In this document: positions 36,482 through 47,647 of the stretch, piece after piece
Layout of the letters: every line of letters starts with the position of its first letter
Position numbering within the stretch: position 1 is the first letter of the stretch
From: Serilophus lunatus
Taxonomy: Eukaryota > Chordata > Aves > Passeriformes > Eurylaimidae
Direction: 5' to 3'
DNA: 64,000 bases
NCBI GenBank assembly: GCA_013399895.1
Contig: VXBA01003135.1
Coordinates: forward strand, 1,195,553 to 1,259,552
The notes under the pieces: model-generated
What the model was told of the DNA's origin: nothing
Databases searched by the model: none
Seen by the model: only the letters and a program-made list of their open reading frames with translations
Made by a program: the position numbers and the translations under genes

Positions 36482-39400
36482 GTAAGTCCTACAGAACTAA
36501 GTCCCCAGCAGGGCAGGACTAACACTGAAATACTGACACACCACTGATGGCTGCTCCCTATTCCCTCAGGTTCATGTTCTCAGAATGCTGAGAGCTAAAC
36601 GCTGGTCAGAACTGCTCTATCACTACTTTTAAGTCCTAGGGGATTTTTAAGGCCCTTAATTATGGAATTGAAACCAATGAAAATTAACAAGTCTTGTGGT
36701 CTAGTTTTTTTTCAATTTACAACTAATATTTTGAGGATGAAGACTCATTATGTTTTAATGGTATATCTCTGAAATTGCTTGGAAATAGAAAATACTCCTT
36801 CTACAAAGACTGCTCTGTACTCAGCAGCAGCAAAGAAAGTGTTTAGATGACATCTATAAACGCTGAGGTTTTCCCTCTTCTCAAATCAGACTGCCAAAAT
36901 CTCAGACAAGGCCCAGTTCAACAGTTTCAAAGGGTCAAACATCGGCTTCAGTGTAATTTCATTGTTCCCCTAGATCTTTTTTTTTTTTTTAAACACTAGC
37001 TGTGCTTATGCTTGGAAATAATGAGAAGTGAATCTTCCTCCCAGAGCATTTTGTGCTTACTTGCCAAGTCATCCTGTGAATCTGCTTAACAAGAATTTAC
37101 AAGTCAGTTGGTGCAGTGGTTACGTCTGACACCCATCAGTCACTCTCCTGCTGAGGACAAGTCAAACTCCCTGCAAAAGGCATTGTCAATCTTTAAGGCA
37201 TTGCCTTAACCAAACAGAAACAGGCTAATAGCAATGACAAGTTGTCACTCTACATTTAGCAGCAAAAGGGAATAATTTTTAGGAAAATAATAATAAGCTC
37301 TCTTTGCAATACTAATACTAAATGACCTGAAAAACTTTCCTAAGGGACTGAAGCCATAGAACAAAGTTTCATTTTATCTTCATAGATCTGACAGCTCAAT
37401 TTCCCAAGTTCCCAGGGACCTTCGGCAGTGCTGAACAGAGGCAGTAACAAATGTCAGTGTTTACTCTGAGATCTCTTTGTTAAAGCTCTCTGTACTCAGC
37501 AAGCTCTTTAATAACCCTCTTTAGGCACAGGCAAAGCATGTTCTGCATAAAGCAATCAGGAGTGACTCAGCAGAGTGTGTCTATTATATTTAATCAAGAT
37601 GGAATTGCTTTATTTAACTAACACATGTTGAAGGTTTTCTAACACAAGTTAAAGCTCCTCAGCTTAATGTGACCATAAGTTATGATTTAAAATACATTAT
37701 AAAACTATTCAGATTCAGTAATTCCCCACAAGCTCTCCCTAGTTCCTCACATTGGCTCCAGAAGCAAAGGATTTTTCCTTCTGTGCAGCAGTTGGCAGTA
37801 AGCAGTCTTGAAAGCCACCCTGACCTTCTCCAGATTCCTTTAAATAAAATCCAACTTGATCAGAATTGGGGGATCTGGTTTACATGCCCAGCAATCCAGA
37901 TATTACTGGAGAAAACATCTTCAGCATAAATGTGCACATCAACATTCACATCTGTAGTTTAAAATACCGTATCTGCGGAATAGAAAACACAAAAGGGAGG
38001 TAGCAAAAGGAGAGGGTATGGATTAAGTGCACTTTATAGATACATTCCAATGAAGTGAAGAAATTTAATTTCTTTCACAACTGAAAAAGGAACATTTTAA
38101 TCTTTGTGTTTTTTGGGAGGTGTTAACTCTGATTTATGCTTTGTCTTAAAAACTTTTCCATTAAACAGAAGCATTTGTTATTGCAAAACAAACAGTCAGT
38201 GAAACAATGTTTAATATTCACTCAATGCATGATGTGGGATGTGGCAGGATATGCTACCAGACACACTAAAAAGTGTACTTCTATGATGTAGAAACAGATT
38301 TCCTACAAATTTAGCATATTTTCAAATCAAAAGGTGAACTACCAAATTCAAACTACCATATAATTTACCTCATTGTCATATTCCTAAATTCTTTGTTAAG
38401 CAACAAGAGATCCATAAAAGGAAAGAGGCAGATGCAGGAAGATTAAGCATCAAGTTCAACACAATTCAATACGTGGCCAAGGTCTCCAGTTCCATAGAAA
38501 ACAAGAAACAGATTTTACTTTAGGTTTTAAATCTACAAATATGCAATATATAGCAGTAAACATAAAATAAATCCTACACAATAGCAGTGACTAGGAATTA
38601 AACTCTATAGCTAGCTCTCAACCTTATAATAAACTCAAAATTCCACTGAAGCATCTGTATATATTCCATGACATTCATGAATGAATGAATTATAAACCCT
38701 TCTATATCTTAAAAGTTAAAACAGGTGTGATATTGCTTATGGTTTTCATGGCAGCTTTTTACTTGTTTCAGTTTTATATTTTTCTTTTTTTTTAATTGAT
38801 AATTCATTTGCATTGTCCTAAATATCCTCATCATTGTCCTTGTATGATTGAGATTCTGACATCATCTTATTAAACCTCAAGAAACAACAACACCCAAGCC
38901 TGAACTAGATCCAAACCCCCGAAGATCGCAAATAATCCTGTTCCTTATTAATACAATTCTGACATCAGTGCTGGTAAGGAATGCAGTTCTGGTTCCAGGT
39001 ACCACAATTCCAGTGCTTCGTTTTTTGCTTTGCCAACTGCAGTCCAAGACACAGCTTCGTGTTTTCCCATCACTCACATCTAAAGATGACACGTTGCAGC
39101 ACTGGAGTTGCTGCTGGCAGGGTGAGATGTGGGAAAACCACTCCACTGCAGGTTTGCACAACTGTCTGAGTGCAGCTAGTGATGGTCACGCACCAGGAAC
39201 AGCCACTGTGAGAGGCAGAAGTAGCTAAAATTTCAGTATCAGAGGGGGATTATTGCCAGAGGGGTGTTCACTTTTAAATAACAAGTCACGTGCAGGGTCT
39301 CGAGAGTCATAATGTCCAGGCAGGGCAGTCCTCTGATTGAAGAGGTACTCAAGAATAATCAGAGGTGGCCCAGTGATTGCAGACAGTCAGACTTCAACAA

Positions 39401-39788
39401 AAGCAAATACTTTGGCACAAAGCTCATGAAAACTGCTTTCCTCATAATTGATTTTTCCAAGGGTTTCAAAATCTAGCTGTACATTACAGATTTTAAAGTG
39501 GTTAAGAGGAATGTAATGGGCAACAGGAGTTCCTGCATCTAGTTTAAAATCACTGGGGTTTTTTTTAATTAAAAAGTATACTTGATTTTCCAGTGCAAAA
39601 CTTGACTGAGCTGACTTGACTTTCATAATTTAACGAAAATAAGTAACCAAGAAAATATCTGAGGGCTTTACTGACATTTAAAACACTGTGTTTAATAGAC
39701 TATGTTCCTTCAGTGACACATTAGGCCAAGAGCTTTTTTTGAACACTGAAACATTCAAAAAGGGAAAGAAAGGATCAAAGAAAATATT

Positions 39789-39799
39789 GGGGGGGGGGG
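39789..39799. repeat. G11 homopolymer
   Basis: Eleven consecutive G. Together with C15 at 28526 and G10 at 62012, it is one of three long G/C homopolymers in an otherwise AT-rich window. Confidence 0.95.
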
Positions 39800-39879
39800 A
39801 CAAAATAAGCAATGGACCCATAAGAATAAGACAATTAATTAACTTCAAAAAGGAGGATATACAACTTGAGTCATTCCTT

Positions 39880-40175
39880 AAGGCCATCCATCTAACCTGG
39901 TTTTAAAAGCCTTCAGTTATGAAAATTTCACTTTCCCCAAGTCATTTATTCCATTTATTTCAGTTAGAAAGCTTTTCTTAATGCCAAATCTCAATCTCTT
40001 TTGCTACAATTTAAACCCATTACCTTTTGCTTTTTTCACTGTGGATCTGCATTATCATAATTACCTGAATCTCAGCAGCAACCTTTCATGCATCTAAAAA
40101 TGCTAGTACAGCTTCATACATTTTTCTCTTCCTTATATTAAGCAATCCCCACTTTTTCTGTCTTAACTCATAGAC
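39880..40175 (-). mobile_element. Ancient CR1 LINE fragment, antisense
   Basis: The plus strand carries an old reverse-complement CR1 copy. Recognisable in order are CATCTAACCTGGTTTTAAAA, CAAGTCATTTATTCC, CAGTTAGAAAGCTTTTCTTA, the hallmark TTGCTACAATTTAAACCCAT, and near 40150-40175 CCCCACTTTTTCTGTCTTAA followed by CTCATAGACA. Each corresponds to consecutive CR1 segments ('TAACCTGTTCTTAAAA', 'CAACTTATTCC', 'GTTAGGAAGTTTTTCCTAA', 'TTGCTGCAATTTAAGCCCAT', 'CTCATAGGTCA'). Divergence is clearly greater than in the 34.5 kb copy, so insertion was much earlier, probably before modern bird orders split. It has no coding capacity. Confidence 0.85.
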
Positions 40176-43040
40176 AATAATACAATGTATTGTATTTTAT
40201 ATAGTCACTATTTTACATAAGCTTGGGCAGAAGTATGACAAGAATTAAAGTTGAGCCAGAATTTGAAAGATCTTGATTTTATCAACAATTTTTCAAGGTG
40301 GCATAGCACCTGAAATATTAATGTTCGTAGAGAGATGTGCATACATATATTTACAGACATCTTTGTGATATTTTAACATTGATGGATCAAACCCTAAAGG
40401 CTTTCCATAGTTGTGTATTTTTAAACATATGCACACCTAGCCAAGCCAGCCCTCAGGACCAGACACTTGTTCCTGAGTGCAATGGTCATTTCAAAATTCC
40501 CACAGATGAGGTTTATGCAGCTTTCAGGAGGTGGTTATTTTATCCAAGTCTGGAAAGCACTACCACAGATGGCAGCTTCTGGCTCCAGCACCTAAATCCC
40601 AATTGCAGCTCCCTTCAGATGCAGAGTTTTCATTTGGCCCATAAAACTAGAGACAGCTGTGGAATTTAGAATCTGGTCAGTCTTTCAGATTATAAACTCA
40701 CAATTCAGTTAATTACCCTTGGAAATTCTGGATGTATCATGTACCTGGATCTCTGAGCGACAGAGTGAAGGACACAGGAAAACACATCTTTTTGCATATT
40801 CCAATGTCAAATTCCTCAAGCCCACTCCTCTCTAGCAACTCTGTTCCACTCTTAACAAATAAGCACTGCTGCTGATACAGATGGAAATATACTCACACAG
40901 GTACAGACAGGGAGTTTATTTGTAGTAATAACGCTTTAAAAATAACTAACGACTAAAGGCAGCAAAGAGCAAACGCTTCTTATTTTTTTGCTTTGAACCC
41001 AGAAATAGTAACTCAGTAGGAAAATACTTGAGTCAAATGAGCTAATGAGAAGACTATTTCTGTATAATGAGATCCAGAGAAGTCTGTACTTTCATTAGCT
41101 TGTTCTAGTCATAGTATCTGTACCACTCTGTTATTTGTACTCTACACACATATAAACCATACCTAACAACACCACCCTTGTTAAATTTTTATGCATGGAT
41201 AGCAGATGTTAAACACTAGGCTGGCAGTTGCATGACAGAGTTCTCCACTCCTTCCAAAATCTGGTCACCTGTGCAAGGCTGAAGGAATAAACAAAGTCAC
41301 TAGAGAATTCAAAAAAAGAAATCAAGAAAAAGAAAGTCATTAAAAAGAAATCAAGAAGCCAAAAGCAAATATACTTCAAATTATGGGTTAATTTTCCTAA
41401 TGAACTGCCTTTCTAGCCCAACAAAATCAGACATGCTCTGTACTAGAATCAGTGCCTTCTTATACAGCTGTGAATGCCAACCATATTTTAATTTTATAAT
41501 CATTATCAGCACAGTTTGAGAAAAACAAAATATCCCTGAAGTTATCCATGCCATAACAAAAGAATTCTTCCATTGCATAAAAAAATCATTTAACCTATTT
41601 AATCATTAGGTGTCTTTATTAATCAAGGAAAATATTTCTTTGGTTGGAACTGAAGACCAGAAATTTCTCCCACTCAAGTGGCTCTTGAAACACCAAGACC
41701 TGAAGTGAAGGATGTTGTCTCAGCAAGCTTCAGTAGCACCAAAGTCATCTGAAGACTGGCTGTAGAACTATCCTTTATACAGAAGTGATGCACAAGGGTC
41801 TTAATACACAAATCAGGGCACGGATCCTTATCTTGGATAACGTGAGCACAAAAGGAAACAGACAGCAGGTAGAAGAAAGAGGCTGGGAAAACAAAGAGAC
41901 TAAATGTGGTAAAACAAGCATCTGCTAAAGCACAGCAGCTGCCCAGCAACACCAGGAGTGCTGCAGATGTTACAGCAGAGTTCAGTTTTCAGTACTCGCT
42001 GAATGCAGTTTTCCGTACTTTTAGTTTTAGTACTCATAGATCTTTAAAAAAAAAACCCACCTGTCTTAGAAAAAAAAGTAAAGTAATACATGTTTTCAAG
42101 AAATACAGACACACAGCCTCAGTGAACAGAGATTCATTTGAGATACATTTAATGATTCATGTGGTAAGAGAAAGAGTTCTGTGGCTGAAGTAAAGAAGAA
42201 AACTTCTAAGTGTGGGAAACTGCTATTAAAAGGCAGAATTCACATTCCTTGGCACTTACCTAAATAGACCTGGCTTCATTACATGGATCAAGGCCCTCAG
42301 GTTACAGTGATCCTTCTTTTTAATATGGATTATCTCTCACAGAAGTTCAGGCTGAGTGGTGGAGGGAAAAAGTTAGCTCCTGAAAATGCTATTGCAGATG
42401 AACTGGAAATGGGCATTAGGAAAAGACACCTTTGTTACACCATCAGCTGGGCAAGATGAGTCCCCTGGGAGCCTGGGAAGGTACTTGAGAAGTTGGTTTG
42501 GACGACTTGGAACACTTGGACGTCTAATCTGGGATGTAAGACAGGCAGGCTGAGACTCAGGTCATGTAGTGCAGGTCTGCGTCCTGCAAAGCCACCCTCA
42601 TCACCCTCCTGGCCTGTTTGCTTCTCACTTTGCAGACTTACCAACAATATGTGACACGCATAGTACCCAAGGGTCCTATGCCAGCTATAGTCAGCTAACC
42701 ATTGCTACTAATAGTTAAACTTATCTATCATTACCATAAACTGATGAAAAATGAAAAATTCTTAGTAACTCTACCTTCCTGGATGAAAAATGACAGAATA
42801 TTTCCTTTTTTAGGTTTAGCTACATAAACTATACATGCCTCACTTTTCACAGCCATGCTTGCTGTACACTCCCCTCAGTGGGACTTCACTGATGGCTGAC
42901 AGGGGCATGGAACTTCTATCCTGAGACAGTGTCAAGAAACCCACAACTAAATAATGCCTTTACAAGAGCTATACCTGTCTTTTTTTTATGCAAGACAGCT
43001 TCATTTTAGCTGTTTGGTTTTTTTATTCCATGACTTCAGT
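40176..43040. other. Non-coding unique sequence
   Basis: No recognised gene or repeat. A 110-codon plus frame at 40337-40669 has no known domain. Around 41311-41358 an AAAAAGAAATCAAGAA segment is repeated twice in an A-rich context. Confidence 0.55.
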
Positions 43041-43480
43041 ATGCCATGCTAATGGCATGCCACGCATCATATATATATATATATAGCATTGGCTTCTTAA
43101 ATGGCATCTGCAGTTTGCCAGATTGACTGTAAATGGAGCTCCTTAGGAACAGTAACGTCCTTTAGATATATTTAGGACATTTTAAAAGCTTTGTTATTTA
43201 GCTTCTAATGGTTCCATCAGGACCATTAAATCTATCAGGTAAAGGGGGCTTCAGAATTATTATTTTTTAACCACGCATTAGTGGTTCCTAATGACTACAA
43301 AGATGCTGTTACACTCCATTGAGTATGCTCTTATGGCATATTGATATGCACAGTAAAATGCATGCAAATAAGTGTGTATTTACCTATTTTGAATGCTGCC
43401 TGCTTGCCAAATTAAAAGAACATTGAATGTGTTTCCTAAAATAATCAAAATTGTATAATTAAGGCAAGCTCAAGAGTAAC
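43041..43480. promoter_or_regulatory. Candidate enhancer / conserved non-coding element
   Basis: About 440 bp of AT-rich, CpG-poor sequence holding an exact POU octamer ATGCAAAT (43362-43369), a SOX-like CTTTGTTATT (43189-43198) and a TAATTA homeodomain core (43456-43461). Small hairpins include ATGCCAT/ATGGCAT (43041-43058), a 9-10 bp stem at 43206-43228 and AACCAC/GTGGTT at 43269-43286. An (AT)8 run lies at 43069-43084. There is no open frame or transposon signature. SOX plus POU plus homeodomain sites typify neural or early developmental enhancers in vertebrates, which is the basis for the inference. Conservation itself is not visible here. Confidence 0.35.
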
Positions 43481-44468
43481 TATTTTAAATGGGCACATTA
43501 AGTAAATTTGTTTCCACTGTTCCAAAATCCTTGGCTAAATGTGAGCAGTACTTTTATAAACAGGCAAAAGCTTTAAATTCCTTTTCCCTTGTCATACCTT
43601 ACCAATAGCACACAATTCCTACAACTAATTATCTTCAGAGACATTTGAGCAGTTTGATTTCAGCTGATTAGTGGGTGTACAGGGACAATCCAAACAGCCC
43701 TTGCAGACAGAGAAGAAATTGGTGCCTGCCCTGAGCACAAAAAAATGAAGTCAGAAGAAATGAAAAAGTCCCTCAGATTAAAAGCAAACTACAGCTTTTC
43801 TCTATTCCCAAAGTGATTGAATAAAATATATCCTAAAGAAAAGGGGGAAAATTAAAGCCAATGCAACAATGTATTTTCCCTGGCATGGGATCCATGATGA
43901 CTACAGGCACAGGAAGGGCTCTCAGGGGGAAGACACAAACACTGAGAGCTAATTAGGAAATTCAGTCTGCCATCAAATGTTTAAATTCCACTGTACTGCG
44001 CACACAACTATAGGGAGCGGTGTAAGAAAAGGTCAACAAGACCAAAAAATAATAATCTAATGGACAATCATTTGTATATTAAGCAAACACTGTTTTCAAT
44101 CATTTCCTCAAATCTGTAGCTGTGTAACTCTGCCCAAAGTCAGAATGCAGAGAGGTTAAGTCTGTGTTTGTAACAGATGGGATTGCCAATTATTTGCCTA
44201 CGATGACAACTGCTGTACAGACATGCCACAAAGTCAAAGTAATGCACATTTCTCCTTGTTCTGCCATAAATTATAAATCACTCTACTTTAACCTTCTGTT
44301 GAAGTACCACCACTATGCTTAATAGACATAAAAATAGACATAGAGTATTTCATTAGATATAAATCTACAGCTGTAATCTATTATATAAGATATACTGATA
44401 TATTTGAGATTTAAATAAATACACGTTTTCTATAATTACATATTCCTTATATAGTAATAGACTATAAC

Positions 44469-44506
44469 TATATAATAGAGAGCATAATTTTATATAATAG
44501 AGAGCA
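44469..44506. repeat. 16-bp direct repeat
   Basis: TATATAATAGAGAGCA occurs at 44469-44484 and identically at 44491-44506 (22-bp period) inside the most AT-rich patch of the window. It is likely a replication-slippage duplication. Confidence 0.95.
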
Positions 44507-47338
44507 AAACTCAAAATTCAGAATTTGTCCAAATGAAATGCAAACATTTTTACATGGCAACCCAGTTTCTCTTCTCTTTTTTACCCAGAACAAACTTTTA
44601 ATGTCTCAAAAGTGCCCTTTCATTCAGATTTAGTTGTAACTAATGGCATCTGTATTGAAAACATCCCGAATTTTGAAAGATCCCATAGGCAAGTTTTATA
44701 CACTTCGTGTGGTGCAATGGTCCAGATTTAACTGAGCTCAGAGAGCATTCTTTTGCCAGCTATAGAGTCACAAAAAATCCACCGAGTAACTGAAAACATA
44801 GTTACATGAACTTCAGTAACTGGAGGATTTGGCACTCAGCTGAATAATAAAGACATCAGTAGGACACATGAAACTCCTGCTTATTGATGGGTGAAGCTGA
44901 AGAGGCTCTGCAGCAAAATTATCCTTATTCATATGATCTCAATCTGGTTTTCATTGATTTTTCTTACACAGCAGTAAGTTTTGATTAACTTTAGTAATAG
45001 CAATGACTGCTTTAAAATGCTTGGAATTGATCAGACATAAGGATTTCCTGTTAAGTAGAAATTAAAAAATACTTCTTCTAATATCACAATTAAGAAATGC
45101 TTTTCTCTTTGCAAAAGTATAAGTGAAAAGGCTATAATGTTCCACTAGCCATTTTTTTGACCTGGAAAGTCATTAGGAGATCACCTCCCAAAAAGTTGAG
45201 TCAACAAGAGGGAGTTTTTCTGTGTTAACAAAAATGCACAGCACTGGATATCCTTTGGCAACTGCACAACTCAACATGTTATAGGTATCAGAAGATACCA
45301 CACTTGCAGGAATTGAAAATATAAAATACTGGCAATAACCCAATACATCAAAGTAAACAAACCCTCACTTCAAAATAAAGCTTCTGAAATAAAAGCTGGC
45401 CTAGTAGACAACAGAATGCTTTTGTGTTGTTATTGCATCAGATAACCATCTTCAAAAAGCTCTTTTGTCAGGTCTGATATGTTATCTAGGTTTGGTTCCT
45501 AGAATGACCTCCTGCTTTAACTTCCCTTCTTTTTCATCATCTTCTCCTTAATGGATAGCCCCAAAGGAAGCACAGTGGGCTCTCGTAAAAGTTCACACTT
45601 TGTGTGTGGAGCGTAGAATATAAAGTGCAGATTTATTTTCCTCAAGGTTTTGCTGACACCTTTTGAAACCTGCAGTTCTGTGAGAACAGGTCCCTTCTAC
45701 TTATTGGATATAGACCTAAAACTGACAGTGCAACACCCTAAGATCATCAGATCACTGTAGCTGCTGGAGTCAGTAACTGTTCCTAAGGTTGGAAACACCT
45801 GAGCTCATCACACAAGCTCTTCTAAAGACAAATTTATACATTTGCATTACTGTACTCTGGTCTGGAAGAGACAAAAAGTCTAGAGTATCAGATCCATGCA
45901 GCTCAAGAACAACTTTTGAAGCACCTTCACTTTTCATAACGGCTCTTAAAAATGACATTTCCCTCCTCCAGTTTGGCTGGAGGAACAATCTTGTGATTTT
46001 TTCTAGACATACTTGTTAAACAATAGTCCAATGCTACATTCCAGATCCCTGTGACTTACAGTTTTCTGAATCTCTTCAACATTTCACATTGTAAAGCCTT
46101 AGAGTCTCTCTTCCATAATGTTATCTAAAAATAATATCAGCCTGGCATAAAATTCCACTGTAGAAATTTCACACCATTTCAAAGCAGTCAATGGGAAATC
46201 TCTCACGGGTCTGAACTCTGGGTAGTGAATGATGTGTATCTTGAGAGAAATATTGTGAAATCGATATTAGAGATCAATCACTTAAAAGAAAGAGAGTCAT
46301 TTGGGACAGTATCTTTTCCAGGGCAGAAAGCAACTCTGCTGGAAAACCACTTTATGCACAGTGTACATTCGTATGCAGGAGTTCATTTATAATATCTCTC
46401 AGGAGATGCTGTAACTTGCATGCAGTTATTTAAGGAGTTTGGGGACTTTGCAAGAGAGATTTACACTCACTCTCCACACATTTTATTATGGAAGGTTTAT
46501 CATCAATATTAAAATTTAATTCCCTCAAAGCAGTGCATTAATACATTCATAAACTTTAATACCTAGAGCTTTGTGCCCACCTTCATCACATATTGAACAC
46601 AATTGTCAAACTGCAGTTCCATACTTTCCTGTCCTTCTTTTTCATAATAAAGGGATTTCAGAAATATTTCACAAGCACAAAGTCATTTTGATGCACTACA
46701 TTTTGCTTAATTTTAAATGTCTGCCATGCAGAAAATTGAGTTTTATGGTTTTCAGAGTAAAAACAAAGACTGCAGACCCCCAGCTCTCACAGTTCATTCT
46801 TTTCAAGCAATTTTGCTAATCACATATGGACCTTTTGGTATATTTGTTATTTATTGCTTGCCCCTAAATCCTGCTCTCGAGTTCACCCACCAACATTTGG
46901 GTTTTATGCCCTTTCATTATTTAAAAGTCATCTTCTGCTTTGTGCAATAAACTTAACTTGGGGAGTCATTTCCCATTAAAGATTAGTGCATAATCCCAAA
47001 TACTGTAACTACTTCCAACAGGCCAATGCCTGTCCTGAGTGTCCTCTGCTTCTCATACATACAAAGGTAATGGGAAGAGCTGTCTGATTAAGCAGCTAAT
47101 TAACATAATGGCACATTATAATATTTTTCCTTATTTGTTCTGAGCACTGAGAGGGAAGTGGCATCTGAGGACTCTGACTACAGATAGCCAACACACTAAA
47201 GGAACAAGGCAGGACAGGAAAAGCAAAAGAGGAAAATTATTTGCAATGAAAAAAAGTAAACAGCAGCCTTATTACAGGGGGGAAAACACACATTGTAATT
47301 TGTCAGAATTGCTCTCTGACACAGTGGCATATATAGGG

Positions 47339-47356
47339 AAAAAAAAAAAAAAAAAA
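47339..47356. repeat. A18 homopolymer
   Basis: Longest homopolymer in the window. No retroposed gene body is recognisable upstream on the plus strand, so it is not called a retroposon tail. Confidence 0.95.
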
Positions 47357-47632
47357 GGAGGAAATTCAGAGATCACCAGGAGATCTTTAAAACTGGTGTT
47401 TAGTATCCAAAACAGCACACACCAAGAACCAGCGCAGCCATAGAAGCAAAAACCCCCAACTGTCTATGAGTGAAACCCTAATTCAATATATAATTTAATC
47501 TGGTTTCTGCTGCCTATAATTGTTTCAATCCTCAAGAACAGCTGGCAGGCACCAAGAGAAAAACCATACCTAAGACAGCAGCAAAGAGAGGTTTAATTAA
47601 TTTTTTAAATCTTTTTATTTTATTTAGCTTCT

Positions 47633-47647
47633 GCTGCCATCTACAGT
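47633..47647 (-). promoter_or_regulatory. CTCF-like motif
   Basis: Minus-strand ACTGTAGATGGCAGC matches the CTCF core consensus at 13 of 15 positions (mismatches at 1 and 3). Its orientation is convergent with the plus-strand match at 19366. The evidence is a motif match only. Confidence 0.25.

Larger units (their letters stand above)
34771..39879. other. Non-coding unique sequence
   Basis: No transposon or RNA gene recognised. It includes a T14 run at 36977-36990, the splice-bounded candidate at 36392-36481, a TGACTCAGCA AP-1/Maf-type motif at 37563-37572, and a G11 run at 39789-39799. Open frames reach at most 105 codons (35508-35825, +) and show no family resemblance. Confidence 0.55.

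Noticed and set aside
37104..37175. tRNA-like A-box (TGGTGCAGTGGTTAC) and weak B-box
   Set aside because: The B-box fits poorly and no cloverleaf stems form. It is not a tRNA or a clear tRNA-derived SINE.
47339..47356. A18 as the tail of a processed pseudogene
   Set aside because: No gene-derived sequence upstream and no target-site duplication visible.
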